Below, piece by piece: positions 18,024-26,346 of a stretch of DNA of 64,000 nucleotides. The position numbers and the translations under genes were made by a program. The stretch lies in assembly GCF_029714425.1 (NCBI RefSeq), contig NZ_CP121668.1, positions 6,345,501 to 6,409,500 of the forward strand. The letters run 5' to 3'. The notes below the pieces were generated by a model that worked only from the letters and a program-made list of their open reading frames with translations, did not search any database and was not told the DNA's origin. How positions within the stretch are numbered: position 1 is the stretch's first letter; the number at the start of each line of letters is the position of its first letter. Source of the stretch: Bradyrhizobium sp. CB2312 (GTDB taxonomy: Bacteria > Pseudomonadota > Alphaproteobacteria > Rhizobiales > Xanthobacteraceae).

Positions 18024-19274
18024 ATGTCGAAATGCAGTATCGGACTGCTCGCGCTGAGCAGCCTGTTTCTTTCAGGCGCGGCGATCGCCCAGGAAAAAAT
18101 CAAGGTCGGCGTGACCGCGACCCTCGAAGGTACCTACACGGTGCTCGGCGAGGACGGTATGCGCGGCCATCAGACGGCGCTCAACGTGCTGGGCAAGAAG
18201 ATCGGCGACAAGGAGCTCGAATTCATTGTCGCCTCGACCGACGCGACCCCGGACTCCGCGGTGCGCGCGGTCCGCAAGCTGATCGAACAGGACAAGGTGC
18301 AGATCCTGCTGTCGCCGCTCTCCGGCGACGAGGGCATCGCGGTGAAGAACTTCGCAAAGACCCACCCGGAGCTGACCTTCGTCAACGCGGCATCGGGCGC
18401 GCAGGAAACCACCTATGTCGATCCTGCCCCGAACTTCTTCCGCTACAACATGGACGGCGCGCAGTGGCAGGTGGGCCTTGGGAAATATGCCTATGACGAG
18501 AAGAAGTATCGCAAGATCGCAACCGTCGGCGAGGACTATTCCTTCATCTACACCCAGGTGTTCGGGCTGGTGCTCGAGTTCTGCGGCGCCGGCGGACAGG
18601 TCACCAACCGGCAGTGGGTGCCGCTCGGCACCAAGGATTTTGCCTCGGTGATCGCCGCCCTGCCCGACGACGTCGACGCGATCTATCTCGGGCTTGGCGG
18701 CGCGGACGCCGTCAACTTCCTCAACCAGTATCAGCAGGCCGGCGGCAAAGCGCATCTGATGGGCGGTTCCATCATGATCGACCAGACCATCCTGTCGTCA
18801 AAGGGCAATGCCAAGAACGCCCTCGTCGGCACCATCGCGGCGAGCGGCCAGGCCGACACCTGGGAGGATCCGGGCTGGCAAAAATTCGTGAAGGCCTATC
18901 AGGACGCGTTCCCGCCGAACAAGCGCTTCCCAAGCCCCTCGCTGCTGGCCACCAACTACTATGGCTCCACGATGGCCTTGATCCTCGCGCTGCGCGAGGT
19001 CAACGGCGATCTCAGCGACAACCAGTCGAAATTCAAGGCTGCGCTGGCGAAGATCGAGCTCGACGCGCCGAATGGCAAGATCAAGCTCGACTCCAACCGC
19101 CAGGCGATCGGCACCAACTTCGTCACCGAGGTCGTCGATGACGGCAAGGGCGCGCTGTTCAGCAAGGTCGTGAAGGTGATCCCGAACGTGAACCAGACGC
19201 TCGGCTATGATCCTGCGGTGTTCTCGAAGATCGGCCTGCCGAGCCGCACCGTGCCGGAATGTAAGAAGTACTGA
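18024..19274 (+). CDS. Branched-chain-type ABC transporter substrate-binding protein
   Basis: A 416-residue periplasmic protein of the LivJ/LivK superfamily with signal peptide (LLALSSLFLSGAAIAQ) and the opening IKVGVTATLEGTYTVLGEDG. AGGGAGGAG precedes ATG 18024; an in-frame extension to 17787 looks non-coding. Members of this group often bind aromatic compounds, amides or urea-like ligands as well as amino acids. It begins the long plus-strand array and should define what the LivHMGF genes import. A stem-loop follows the stop. Confidence 0.92.
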   Translation: MSKCSIGLLALSSLFLSGAAIAQEKIKVGVTATLEGTYTVLGEDGMRGHQTALNVLGKKIGDKELEFIVASTDATPDSAVRAVRKLIEQDKVQILLSPLSGDEGIAVKNFAKTHPELTFVNAASGAQETTYVDPAPNFFRYNMDGAQWQVGLGKYAYDEKKYRKIATVGEDYSFIYTQVFGLVLEFCGAGGQVTNRQWVPLGTKDFASVIAALPDDVDAIYLGLGGADAVNFLNQYQQAGGKAHLMGGSIMIDQTILSSKGNAKNALVGTIAASGQADTWEDPGWQKFVKAYQDAFPPNKRFPSPSLLATNYYGSTMALILALREVNGDLSDNQSKFKAALAKIELDAPNGKIKLDSNRQAIGTNFVTEVVDDGKGALFSKVVKVIPNVNQTLGYDPAVFSKIGLPSRTVPECKKY

Positions 19275-19298
19275 CGCATCACGTCGGCAAGACGCAAT

Positions 19299-19331
19299 CG
19301 GGGAGCGACCAGCTGACGCGGTCGCTCTCCG
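19299..19331 (+). promoter_or_regulatory. Stem-loop after binding-protein gene
   Basis: Arms CGGGGAGCGACC and GGTCGCTCTCCG pair over 12 positions with one G-U, around a 9-base loop, 25 bases past the binding-protein stop. There is no T-run, so I expect mRNA protection or partial read-through that keeps binding protein more abundant than the genes downstream. Confidence 0.6.
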
Positions 19332-19397
19332 CTCTTGCAATCTCGGCGGCGTTGTTGAACGCTGGCTGAAAAGAAAAAACATTCGGGAGGGGAAGGC

Positions 19398-20225
19398 ATG
19401 AGCCGTGCGCTCGCCGTCTTCCACGGCCGGTTCGGCCGGGCGACGGTTTATCAGCTGAACCGGCCTTTCAATATCCACGCCCATCGCGAAGGTCATCTGA
19501 TCTTCCATGTCGGCGGCCTGCCGGCATGCATCGATGTCTCCGACGGACATTATGATCTCACCGAGACCTCCGTCGTCGCCGTCAATCCCTGGGAGCCGCA
19601 CAACTTCCTGCCGACCGATCTCGATGGCGGCGCCATCTTCTTCGTGCTCTACGTCAACGCCGAGTGGTTCGCGCCCGATACCCCGGGCACCGACCGCCTA
19701 CGGTTCGGCCGCACCCAGTTCAGGCGCACGCCTGCACTCGACAAGCACATCCGACGGACCGCCGCGCTCGTGTGCGGCGCACCATCCCTCTCCAGTCTCG
19801 ATTCCGAGCTGAGGCGGCTGATCGACATCTGCTACGACGAAAGCTGGCAACAGGCCGAGATCGCGCGCGATCCGCGCGCAAGCGGCTCCGTCACCGATTT
19901 CCGCGTACGCAAATGCATCAGGATGATGTCGGAAAGCCCCGGCGCCGAGATCGAGCTCGATACGATCGCCCGCGAGTCCGGCCTGTCGCGGCCGCACTTC
20001 TACCGATTGTTCCGCGTCCAGACCGGCGTCACCCCGAACCTCTACCTCAACACGCTGATCATGGAACAGGCGCTCGAAGCGCTGGTGGCCAGCGAGACGC
20101 CGATCGCCGACATCGGCTTCGATCTCGGCTTCTCCTCGCAGAGTGGTTTCACCCGCTTCTTCGCCGCCAATGTGGGGATGGCCCCGACCGATTATCGCCG
20201 CGCAGCCAAGGTTTTGCGCGCCTAA
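19398..20225 (+). CDS. AraC-family transcriptional regulator
   Basis: A 275-residue protein: an N-terminal cupin-like sensing domain (HREGHLIFHVGG, later VAVNPWEPHNF) and a C-terminal double helix-turn-helix (LDTIARESGLSRPHFYRLF; second helix pair ending IGFDLGFSSQSGFTRFF). GGGAGGGGAAGG precedes the ATG. It sits between the binding-protein gene and the permease genes of the same transport system, so it is probably the local activator. Confidence 0.92.
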   Translation: MSRALAVFHGRFGRATVYQLNRPFNIHAHREGHLIFHVGGLPACIDVSDGHYDLTETSVVAVNPWEPHNFLPTDLDGGAIFFVLYVNAEWFAPDTPGTDRLRFGRTQFRRTPALDKHIRRTAALVCGAPSLSSLDSELRRLIDICYDESWQQAEIARDPRASGSVTDFRVRKCIRMMSESPGAEIELDTIARESGLSRPHFYRLFRVQTGVTPNLYLNTLIMEQALEALVASETPIADIGFDLGFSSQSGFTRFFAANVGMAPTDYRRAAKVLRA

Positions 20226-20416
20226 CCGCTGCACGAAAAGATACTCACGATCAAACGTCGCCCTCGCCGCCCGGTTAGGATGCGGGCAACGCGATCCCGA
20301 GATGATCGCGACCGACGGGAGCGCACGTCCATGGCAAGGCCTGCAGCCGCTATAGGGCTGTCCGACCTGCATTCTATGAACTTTCGGCGTGTCGCCCGGA
20401 CAAGCGGACGGCGCAC

Positions 20417-21427
20417 ATGAGCCGTTTCATCGAACGCCATCCCGCCTGGGCGCTGATCACGATCATCGCCATCGCCGTCGTGCTCTGGCTCATCTTCGCG
20501 GTCTGGCCGCCGGGTCTCGAAGAGGCGGTCGGCCGCAAGCGCGTCTTCCTCAACGCCGTCTTCAACGGCATCACGCTCGGGGGCCTCTACTTCCTCGTCG
20601 CCAGCGGCTTCACGCTGATCTTCGGCCTGATGCGCAACGTCAATCTTGCGCACGGCTCGCTCTATCTGTTCGGCGGCTATGTCGGCTACGCCATCAGCAC
20701 GGCGACGGGCTCTTGGCTGCTCAGCTTCATCGTCGCCTTCGTCCTGACTGCCTTGGTCGGCGTGCTGCTGCAGGTGATCGTGTTCCGGCGTATGGAGGGT
20801 CAGGACCTCAGGCAGACCATGGTGACGATCGGGTTGTCGATCGTGTTTGCCGATCTCATGCTGTGGGCCTGCGGCGGCGATTTCTACCAGATCCAGACCC
20901 CGAGCTGGCTGATCGGACCCGTGGACCTGCCGCTGATCACAGCAGTGAAGTCCTCGGGCGAGCCGGTCTATCTCAGATATCCGATGGTCCGGCTCGTGAT
21001 CTTCGCCGCGTCCGTGGTCATTGGCGTTGCGATGTGGCTCGCGCTCAACCGCACCCGGATCGGCATGATCATCCGCGCCGGCGTCGACGATCGCGATATC
21101 CTGGCTGCGACCGGCGTGCGCATCCAGCTCGTCTTCGTCCTGGTGTTCGCGTTCGGCGCGGGGCTTGCCGGCATCGCCGGCGTGGTCGGCGGCACGTTCC
21201 AGTCATTGTCGCCCGGCGAGGACATTCGCTTCCTGCTCGCCTCGCTCGTTGTCGTAATCGTCGGCGGCATGGGCTCGATCCCCGGTGCGGCGCTCGGCGC
21301 GCTGATCATCGGCCTCGCCGAGCAGCTCGGCTCGGTCTACATCCCGACCTACGCCATCGTCGTGACCTTCCTGATCATGGTGCTGGTGCTGGCGATCCGG
21401 CCGCAAGGCCTGTTGGCGAGGCGCTGA
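20417..21427 (+). CDS. Branched-chain-type ABC permease (LivH family)
   Basis: A 336-residue membrane protein with about nine helices and the LivH signatures FNGITLGGLYFLVASGFTLI and, late, GGMGSIPGAALGALIIG. It starts 191 bases after the AraC gene and is followed one base later by the LivM gene. Together with LivM it forms the channel for the ligand of the binding protein at 18024. Confidence 0.92.
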   Translation: MSRFIERHPAWALITIIAIAVVLWLIFAVWPPGLEEAVGRKRVFLNAVFNGITLGGLYFLVASGFTLIFGLMRNVNLAHGSLYLFGGYVGYAISTATGSWLLSFIVAFVLTALVGVLLQVIVFRRMEGQDLRQTMVTIGLSIVFADLMLWACGGDFYQIQTPSWLIGPVDLPLITAVKSSGEPVYLRYPMVRLVIFAASVVIGVAMWLALNRTRIGMIIRAGVDDRDILAATGVRIQLVFVLVFAFGAGLAGIAGVVGGTFQSLSPGEDIRFLLASLVVVIVGGMGSIPGAALGALIIGLAEQLGSVYIPTYAIVVTFLIMVLVLAIRPQGLLARR

Positions 21428-21428
21428 C

Positions 21429-22511
21429 ATGTCGCTCGCACACGACGCTCGCGTTGCCGTTCGTCCCGCTGCCCGAGCAGAGCGCCCCGCGCGGACCTGG
21501 CCGGAGATCGACAATCCCGCCGCCTGGATCGTTGGGGCCATTCTTCTCATCATGCCGGTGATTGCCAACGGCTTCTTCCTGATCGAGATCTTCGCGACCA
21601 CGCTGATCCTCGGCATCATGGCGCTGAGCCTGATGTTCCTCGCCGGCTATGGCGGCATGGTCAGCCTGATGCAGCTCACCATCGCGGGCTTCTCGGCCTA
21701 CATGGTCGCCGTGTTCGGCGTCAGCGGCAACGCCAATATCAGCCTGGGCTGGCCGTGGTGGCTCGCTGTTCCCATGGCGCTGGCGCTGGCGACTGCCTTC
21801 GGCACGCTGGGCGGCGCACTCGCGGTGCGCACCGAAGGCATCTACACCATCATGATCACGCTCGCAATTGGAGCTGCCTTCTACTATTTCACCAACCAGA
21901 ACTGGGCGATCTTCAACGGCCATACCGGCATCAACACCGTTGCGACGCCACACTTCTGGGGCGTCAACTGGCGCGCCGACATCCCCTTCTATTATGTGGT
22001 GCTCGCGGTCGCCGCGCTCTGCTATTTCGCCGTCGAATATATCTCGCGCGCGCCCTTCGGCCTCGCGCTTCAGGGCGTGCGCGACAATCCGCGCCGCATG
22101 GCCGCGCTGGGCTTCAACGTCAATGCGCACCGCATCGCCGCCTATGCTTTTGCGTCCTTCGTGGCCGCGCTCGCCGGCGTCCTCCAGGTCTGGAACTACC
22201 GGCAGATCTCGCCGGGCTCGGTCAGCGTCGGCGCCTGCATCGACGTGCTGATCATCGCCGTGGTTGGCGGCATTACGCGACCGATCGGTCCCTTCATCGG
22301 CGCGCTGATCTTCGTACTGCTCCGCACCTTCGCACTCGACTTCCTGGTCAGGCTCGGACTCGACGGCAACCGCTTCCGCCTGTTGATCGGACTCGGCTTC
22401 CTCGCCATCGTGTTCTGGTCGTCGGACGGCGTCGTCGGCCTGTGGCAGCGCTGGCGCCAGAGTCAGCGTCCTCGCGCGGACCGCCCAGGCGGAGGGCGCG
22501 GCCATGGATAG
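21429..22511 (+). CDS. Branched-chain-type ABC permease (LivM family)
   Basis: A 360-residue membrane protein with about ten helices. LivM features: LSLMFLAGYGGMVSLMQL near residue 70, RVQGVRDNP-like LQGVRDNPRRMAALGFNV in the cytoplasmic loop, and GGITRPIGPFIGAL near the C-terminus. The C-terminal tail is basic and overlaps the start of the LivG gene by eight bases. Confidence 0.92.
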   Translation: MSLAHDARVAVRPAARAERPARTWPEIDNPAAWIVGAILLIMPVIANGFFLIEIFATTLILGIMALSLMFLAGYGGMVSLMQLTIAGFSAYMVAVFGVSGNANISLGWPWWLAVPMALALATAFGTLGGALAVRTEGIYTIMITLAIGAAFYYFTNQNWAIFNGHTGINTVATPHFWGVNWRADIPFYYVVLAVAALCYFAVEYISRAPFGLALQGVRDNPRRMAALGFNVNAHRIAAYAFASFVAALAGVLQVWNYRQISPGSVSVGACIDVLIIAVVGGITRPIGPFIGALIFVLLRTFALDFLVRLGLDGNRFRLLIGLGFLAIVFWSSDGVVGLWQRWRQSQRPRADRPGGGRGHG

Positions 22512-23286
22512 CGTCGCTCATCGCCTTTCCGCCGTCGGCGCCGGCGCCGCGCTGGAGCTGCGCGGGGTCACGCGGCTGTTCGGCGCGCTCGCGGCGCTGA
22601 CCGACGTCACCATCACGGTAAAGCCGGGCGAGCGGCGTGCCGTGCTCGGCTCGAACGGCGCCGGCAAGACTACGCTGTTCAACTGTATCACCGGCGACTT
22701 CCCGCCATCCTCCGGCACCATCCGCTTCTTCGGCGAGGACGTCACGTACTTCCCGCCCTATGAACGCATCCGCCGTGGGCTGCGCCGGACCTACCAGATC
22801 TCGGCGCTGTTCCCGGGCCTCACCGTGCAGGACAACGTCTATCTCGCCTGCCGCGGCGTCTCGCGCGGACGTTTCTCGTTCCTGCGCCCCGGGCAGAACG
22901 ACGCGCTGATGCATGCCGCCGACAACCTCGTCCGGGCCGTGCATCTGTCGGCCGTGAAGGACCAGCGCGTGGCCGAGCTCGCACACGGCCAGCAGCGCCA
23001 GCTCGAAATCGCACTCGCGCTCGCCGGTGCGCCGCGCTTCGTCCTGTTCGACGAGCCGGCCGCGGGCCTGTCGCCGACCGAGCGGGCCGAGCTGATCGAG
23101 ATCCTGACCTCGCTGCCGGCCCATATCGGCTACATCATCATCGAGCACGACATGGACGTGGCGCTGCGCGTCGTCGAGAGCGTCACGATGATGCACAACG
23201 GCCGCGTCTTCAAGGAAGGCCTGCCGCAGGAGATCCAGTCCGATCCCGAGGTGCAGGAACTCTATCTCGGAGGCGGCCATGAATGA
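22504..23286 (+). CDS. Branched-chain-type ABC ATPase (LivG family)
   Basis: A 260-residue single ABC cassette: Walker [10 protein letters not shown], signature [12 protein letters not shown], Walker [14 protein letters not shown] and a switch His in IIEHDMD. LivG-type insert [20 protein letters not shown] is present. The signature has AHGQQ in place of LSGGQ, which is common in LivG. It pairs with the LivF-type cassette in the next gene, whose start overlaps by eight bases. Confidence 0.92.
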   Translation: MDSVAHRLSAVGAGAALELRGVTRLFGALAALTDVTITVKPGERRAVLGSNGAGKTTLFNCITGDFPPSSGTIRFFGEDVTYFPPYERIRRGLRRTYQISALFPGLTVQDNVYLACRGVSRGRFSFLRPGQNDALMHAADNLVRAVHLSAVKDQRVAELAHGQQRQLEIALALAGAPRFVLFDEPAAGLSPTERAELIEILTSLPAHIGYIIIEHDMDVALRVVESVTMMHNGRVFKEGLPQEIQSDPEVQELYLGGGHE

Positions 23287-25483
23287 GGCCCGCCGAACTT
23301 CCGCCGCGCTCGAGGTCCGTGGCCTCGACGTCTATTACGGCCACTCGCACGCGCTACAAGGCGTCGACCTCACGCTGGAGAGCGGCGTGTTCTCGGTCGT
23401 CGGCCGCAACGGCATGGGCAAGACCACGCTGTGCAAGGCGATCATGGGGCTCGTCGGCGTGAGCGGCGGATCGATCCGGGTCCGCGGCGAGGATGTCACG
23501 CGGCGGCCGCCGGCCCAGATCGCCCGGCTCGGCGTCGGTTATGTGCCGCAAGGACGCCGTCTCTGGCGCTCGCTCAGCGTCGACGAGCATTTGCGGCTCG
23601 CCGGCGGGCTGCGCTCCGGCGCCTGGACCGTCGAGCGCATCTATGATACCTTCCCGCGGCTCGCCGAACGGAAGGACCACGGCGGTGGCCAGCTCTCCGG
23701 CGGCGAGCAGCAGATGCTGGCGATCTCGCGCGCGCTGCTCACCAATCCGCATCTCCTCATCATGGACGAGCCGACCGAGGGCCTTGCGCCCGTCATCGTC
23801 GCCCAGGTCGAGGAGATGCTGCTGCGGCTGGGCGAGGACAGTGACATGTCCGTGCTCGTGATCGAGCAGAACATCGGTGTTGCCACCGCGATCTCGCGCA
23901 ACGTCGCGATCATGGTCAACGGCCGCGTCCACCGGATCATTGACTCCGCGCGGCTCGCCGCCGACCGCGAGCTGCAGCAGCGCCTGCTCGGCGTTGGGAT
24001 TCATGCCGAGCTGGAACCAGATGTCGACATATCAACGGCCGCCGCCGGCCCGAAACCGGCACCGCGCCGCGACGGTCCGGTGCGGATCTACATCTCCAAC
24101 CCGGCGCTCCCGACGCGATGGTCGCAGCCGGTGCCGATCGCCCGCATCGAAGCGGCGGCCCGCACACGGTCGACAGAGGTCACGCGACTGGAGGAGACGA
24201 CGCGGCGCAGGCGCGAGCCCGTGGCGGCGCAGGCCGCCGGCCCGCCTGTCGTGCTGGTTGTCGGCACACTCGATACCAAAGGCCAGGAGCTGAGGTTCAT
24301 TCGCGACATCATCGCAGCAACCGGCCTTCGCACCCGGCTGGTCGACGTCTCGACCAGCGGCAAGCACTCCAGCTGCGATGTCTCCGCGCAGGAGATCGCG
24401 CTGAACCACGGCCGGGGCGGTGCGGCTGTGTTCGGCGCTGACCGCGGCGCCGCCGTGACCGCGATGGCCGATGCGTTCGCGAACTGGCTGCGGCGCCAGG
24501 GCAATGTCGCCGGCGTGATCTCGGCCGGCGGCTCGGGCGCGGCGTCGCTGGTTGCGCCGGGGATGCGCACGCTTCCCGTCGGCATGCCCAAGCTGATCAT
24601 CTCCTCCATCGCCTCGGGCGATGTCGGGCCCTATGTCGGCCCCGCCGACATCACCATGATGTACTCGGTCACCGACGTGCAGGGACTGAACGCGATCTCG
24701 CGCGCTGTGCTCGCCAATGGCGCCAATGCGCTCGCCGGCATGGTCAAGGCGCGGCTCGACGAGCGCGCCACGAGCGCGCGAGAGGCCGGCGGCCTGCCCT
24801 CAGTCGGCATCACCATGTTCGGCGTCACCACGCCCGCCGTCCAGAAGATCGCCGCCGATTTGCACGACAGTTTCGAGTGCCTCGTCTTCCACGCCACCGG
24901 CGTCGGCGGCCGTTCGATGGAGAAGCTCGTCGAATCCGGCCAACTCGCCGGTGTCATCGACCTCACCACGACCGAGATCTGCGACCTGCTGATGGGCGGC
25001 GTGTTTCCGGCGACTGAAGACCGCTTCGGTGCGATCATCCGCAGCCGGCTGCCTTTTGTCGGCTCGGTCGGCGCGCTCGATATGGTCAATTTCGGCGCGC
25101 CCGACACCATTCCCGAACGCTATCGCGGCCGCAAGTTCTACGTCCACAATCCTCAGGTCACCCTGATGCGGACGACGGCTGAGGAGAACGAGCGTATGGG
25201 CCGCTGGATCGCCGAACGGCTCAACCAGATGGACGGCCCTGTGCGCTTCTTCCTGCCCGAGGGCGGCGTCTCCGCGCTTGATGCGCGAGGCCAGCCGTTC
25301 TGGGATCCCGACGCCGACGCCGCGCTGTTCCGCGCGCTGGAGCGCGACGTACGCCAGACCGGCAACCGCCAGCTCATTCGCACGCCTAAGAACATCAACG
25401 ATCCCGACTTCGCCGCCGCCATCGTCAGCGCGTTCCGAACGCTGTTCGGCCGCACCGGCGCGCGGCGGAGACTAGCGAGGTGA
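23279..25483 (+). CDS. Fusion: LivF-type ABC ATPase + Tm-1-like (UPF0261) domain
   Basis: A 734-residue two-part protein in one unbroken frame. Residues ~10-240 are a complete LivF ATPase: Walker [10 protein letters not shown] (~43-51), signature LSGGEQQML, Walker [12 protein letters not shown] (~160), switch His replaced by Gln in VIEQNIG. A ~75-residue Arg/Pro-rich linker follows. Residues ~322-734 are a Tm-1-like/UPF0261 domain, starting [17 protein letters not shown] with [10 protein letters not shown] and [13 protein letters not shown] further in. LivF proteins are normally about 240 residues. The UPF0261 domain is the N-terminal half of tomato Tm-1; the partner TIM-barrel half is the very next gene. 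Its role in bacteria is not settled; the fusion ties it physically to the importer. Confidence 0.92.
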   Translation: MNEARRTSAALEVRGLDVYYGHSHALQGVDLTLESGVFSVVGRNGMGKTTLCKAIMGLVGVSGGSIRVRGEDVTRRPPAQIARLGVGYVPQGRRLWRSLSVDEHLRLAGGLRSGAWTVERIYDTFPRLAERKDHGGGQLSGGEQQMLAISRALLTNPHLLIMDEPTEGLAPVIVAQVEEMLLRLGEDSDMSVLVIEQNIGVATAISRNVAIMVNGRVHRIIDSARLAADRELQQRLLGVGIHAELEPDVDISTAAAGPKPAPRRDGPVRIYISNPALPTRWSQPVPIARIEAAARTRSTEVTRLEETTRRRREPVAAQAAGPPVVLVVGTLDTKGQELRFIRDIIAATGLRTRLVDVSTSGKHSSCDVSAQEIALNHGRGGAAVFGADRGAAVTAMADAFANWLRRQGNVAGVISAGGSGAASLVAPGMRTLPVGMPKLIISSIASGDVGPYVGPADITMMYSVTDVQGLNAISRAVLANGANALAGMVKARLDERATSAREAGGLPSVGITMFGVTTPAVQKIAADLHDSFECLVFHATGVGGRSMEKLVESGQLAGVIDLTTTEICDLLMGGVFPATEDRFGAIIRSRLPFVGSVGALDMVNFGAPDTIPERYRGRKFYVHNPQVTLMRTTAEENERMGRWIAERLNQMDGPVRFFLPEGGVSALDARGQPFWDPDADAALFRALERDVRQTGNRQLIRTPKNINDPDFAAAIVSAFRTLFGRTGARRRLAR

Positions 25484-25486
25484 CCG

Positions 25487-26320
25487 ATGGCCAGATTTGA
25501 ACGCGCAGCCCTCCTGAAGAAGTTCCGCGGCATGGCGAAGCGCGGCGAGCCGATCGTCGGCGGCGGCGCCGGCACCGGCCTGTCGGCCAAATGCGAGGAG
25601 GCGGGCGGCGTCGATCTCATCGTCATCTACAATTCCGGCCGCTATCGCATGGCCGGCCGCGGCTCGCTCGCCGGCCTGATGGCCTACGGCGATGCCAACG
25701 CCATCGTGCTGGAGATGGCGAGCGAGGTGCTCCCGGTGGTCGACCAGACTCCGGTGCTTGCTGGCGTCAACGGTACCGATCCGTTCCGCGACATGGACGT
25801 CTTCCTCGACCAGCTCAAGGCACTCGGGTTTGCTGGCGTCCAGAACTTTCCGACGGTTGGGCTGATCGACGGCACCTTCCGCGCCAATCTCGAGGAGACC
25901 GGCATGTCCTATGCGCTCGAGATCGACATGATCGCGAAGGCGCACGACAAGGACATGCTGACCACCCCCTACGTGTTCAGCGAGAAGGAGGCCGCCGCGA
26001 TGGCGATCGCCGGCGCCGACATCATTGTCTGCCACATGGGCCTGACGACGGGCGGCACGATCGGCGCTCAGACGGCCTTGAAGCTCAAGGACTGCCCTGC
26101 GCGGATCGATACCTGGGCCGCGGCCGCGCTCAGCATCAATCCGGACATCCTGGTGCTGGCCCATGGCGGCCCGATCGCGGATCCCGCCGATGCCGATTTC
26201 ATCATGAAGAACACCCGCCATTGCCACGGCTTCTACGGCGCCTCCTCGATGGAGCGGCTTCCAGTGGAGCGGGCGCTGACGGAACAGGTGCGTCAATTCA
26301 AGGCGATCGGCGCGCGGTAA
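25487..26320 (+). CDS. PEP-hydrolase-family TIM-barrel protein (Tm-1 C-terminal half homologue)
   Basis: A 277-residue protein starting three bases after the fusion gene stop, with GAGG upstream. Family features: [20 protein letters not shown] at the N-terminus, [20 protein letters not shown], and [15 protein letters not shown] in the barrel. This is the family called phosphoenolpyruvate hydrolase-like or TIM-barrel signal transduction protein (PF09370). In plants and fungi the same domain is fused behind a UPF0261 domain in Tm-1-type proteins. Here the two stand as neighbours, which strongly suggests that they work together. Confidence 0.9.
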   Translation: MARFERAALLKKFRGMAKRGEPIVGGGAGTGLSAKCEEAGGVDLIVIYNSGRYRMAGRGSLAGLMAYGDANAIVLEMASEVLPVVDQTPVLAGVNGTDPFRDMDVFLDQLKALGFAGVQNFPTVGLIDGTFRANLEETGMSYALEIDMIAKAHDKDMLTTPYVFSEKEAAAMAIAGADIIVCHMGLTTGGTIGAQTALKLKDCPARIDTWAAAALSINPDILVLAHGGPIADPADADFIMKNTRHCHGFYGASSMERLPVERALTEQVRQFKAIGAR

Positions 26321-26346
26321 CGCCGGCAGGTTCGAGGGAGAGAAAG

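Noticed and set aside
25591..26346. Upstream extension of the SPFH frame
   Set aside because: It overlaps the PEP-hydrolase-like gene in another frame; the membrane helix and ribosome site place the start at 26347.
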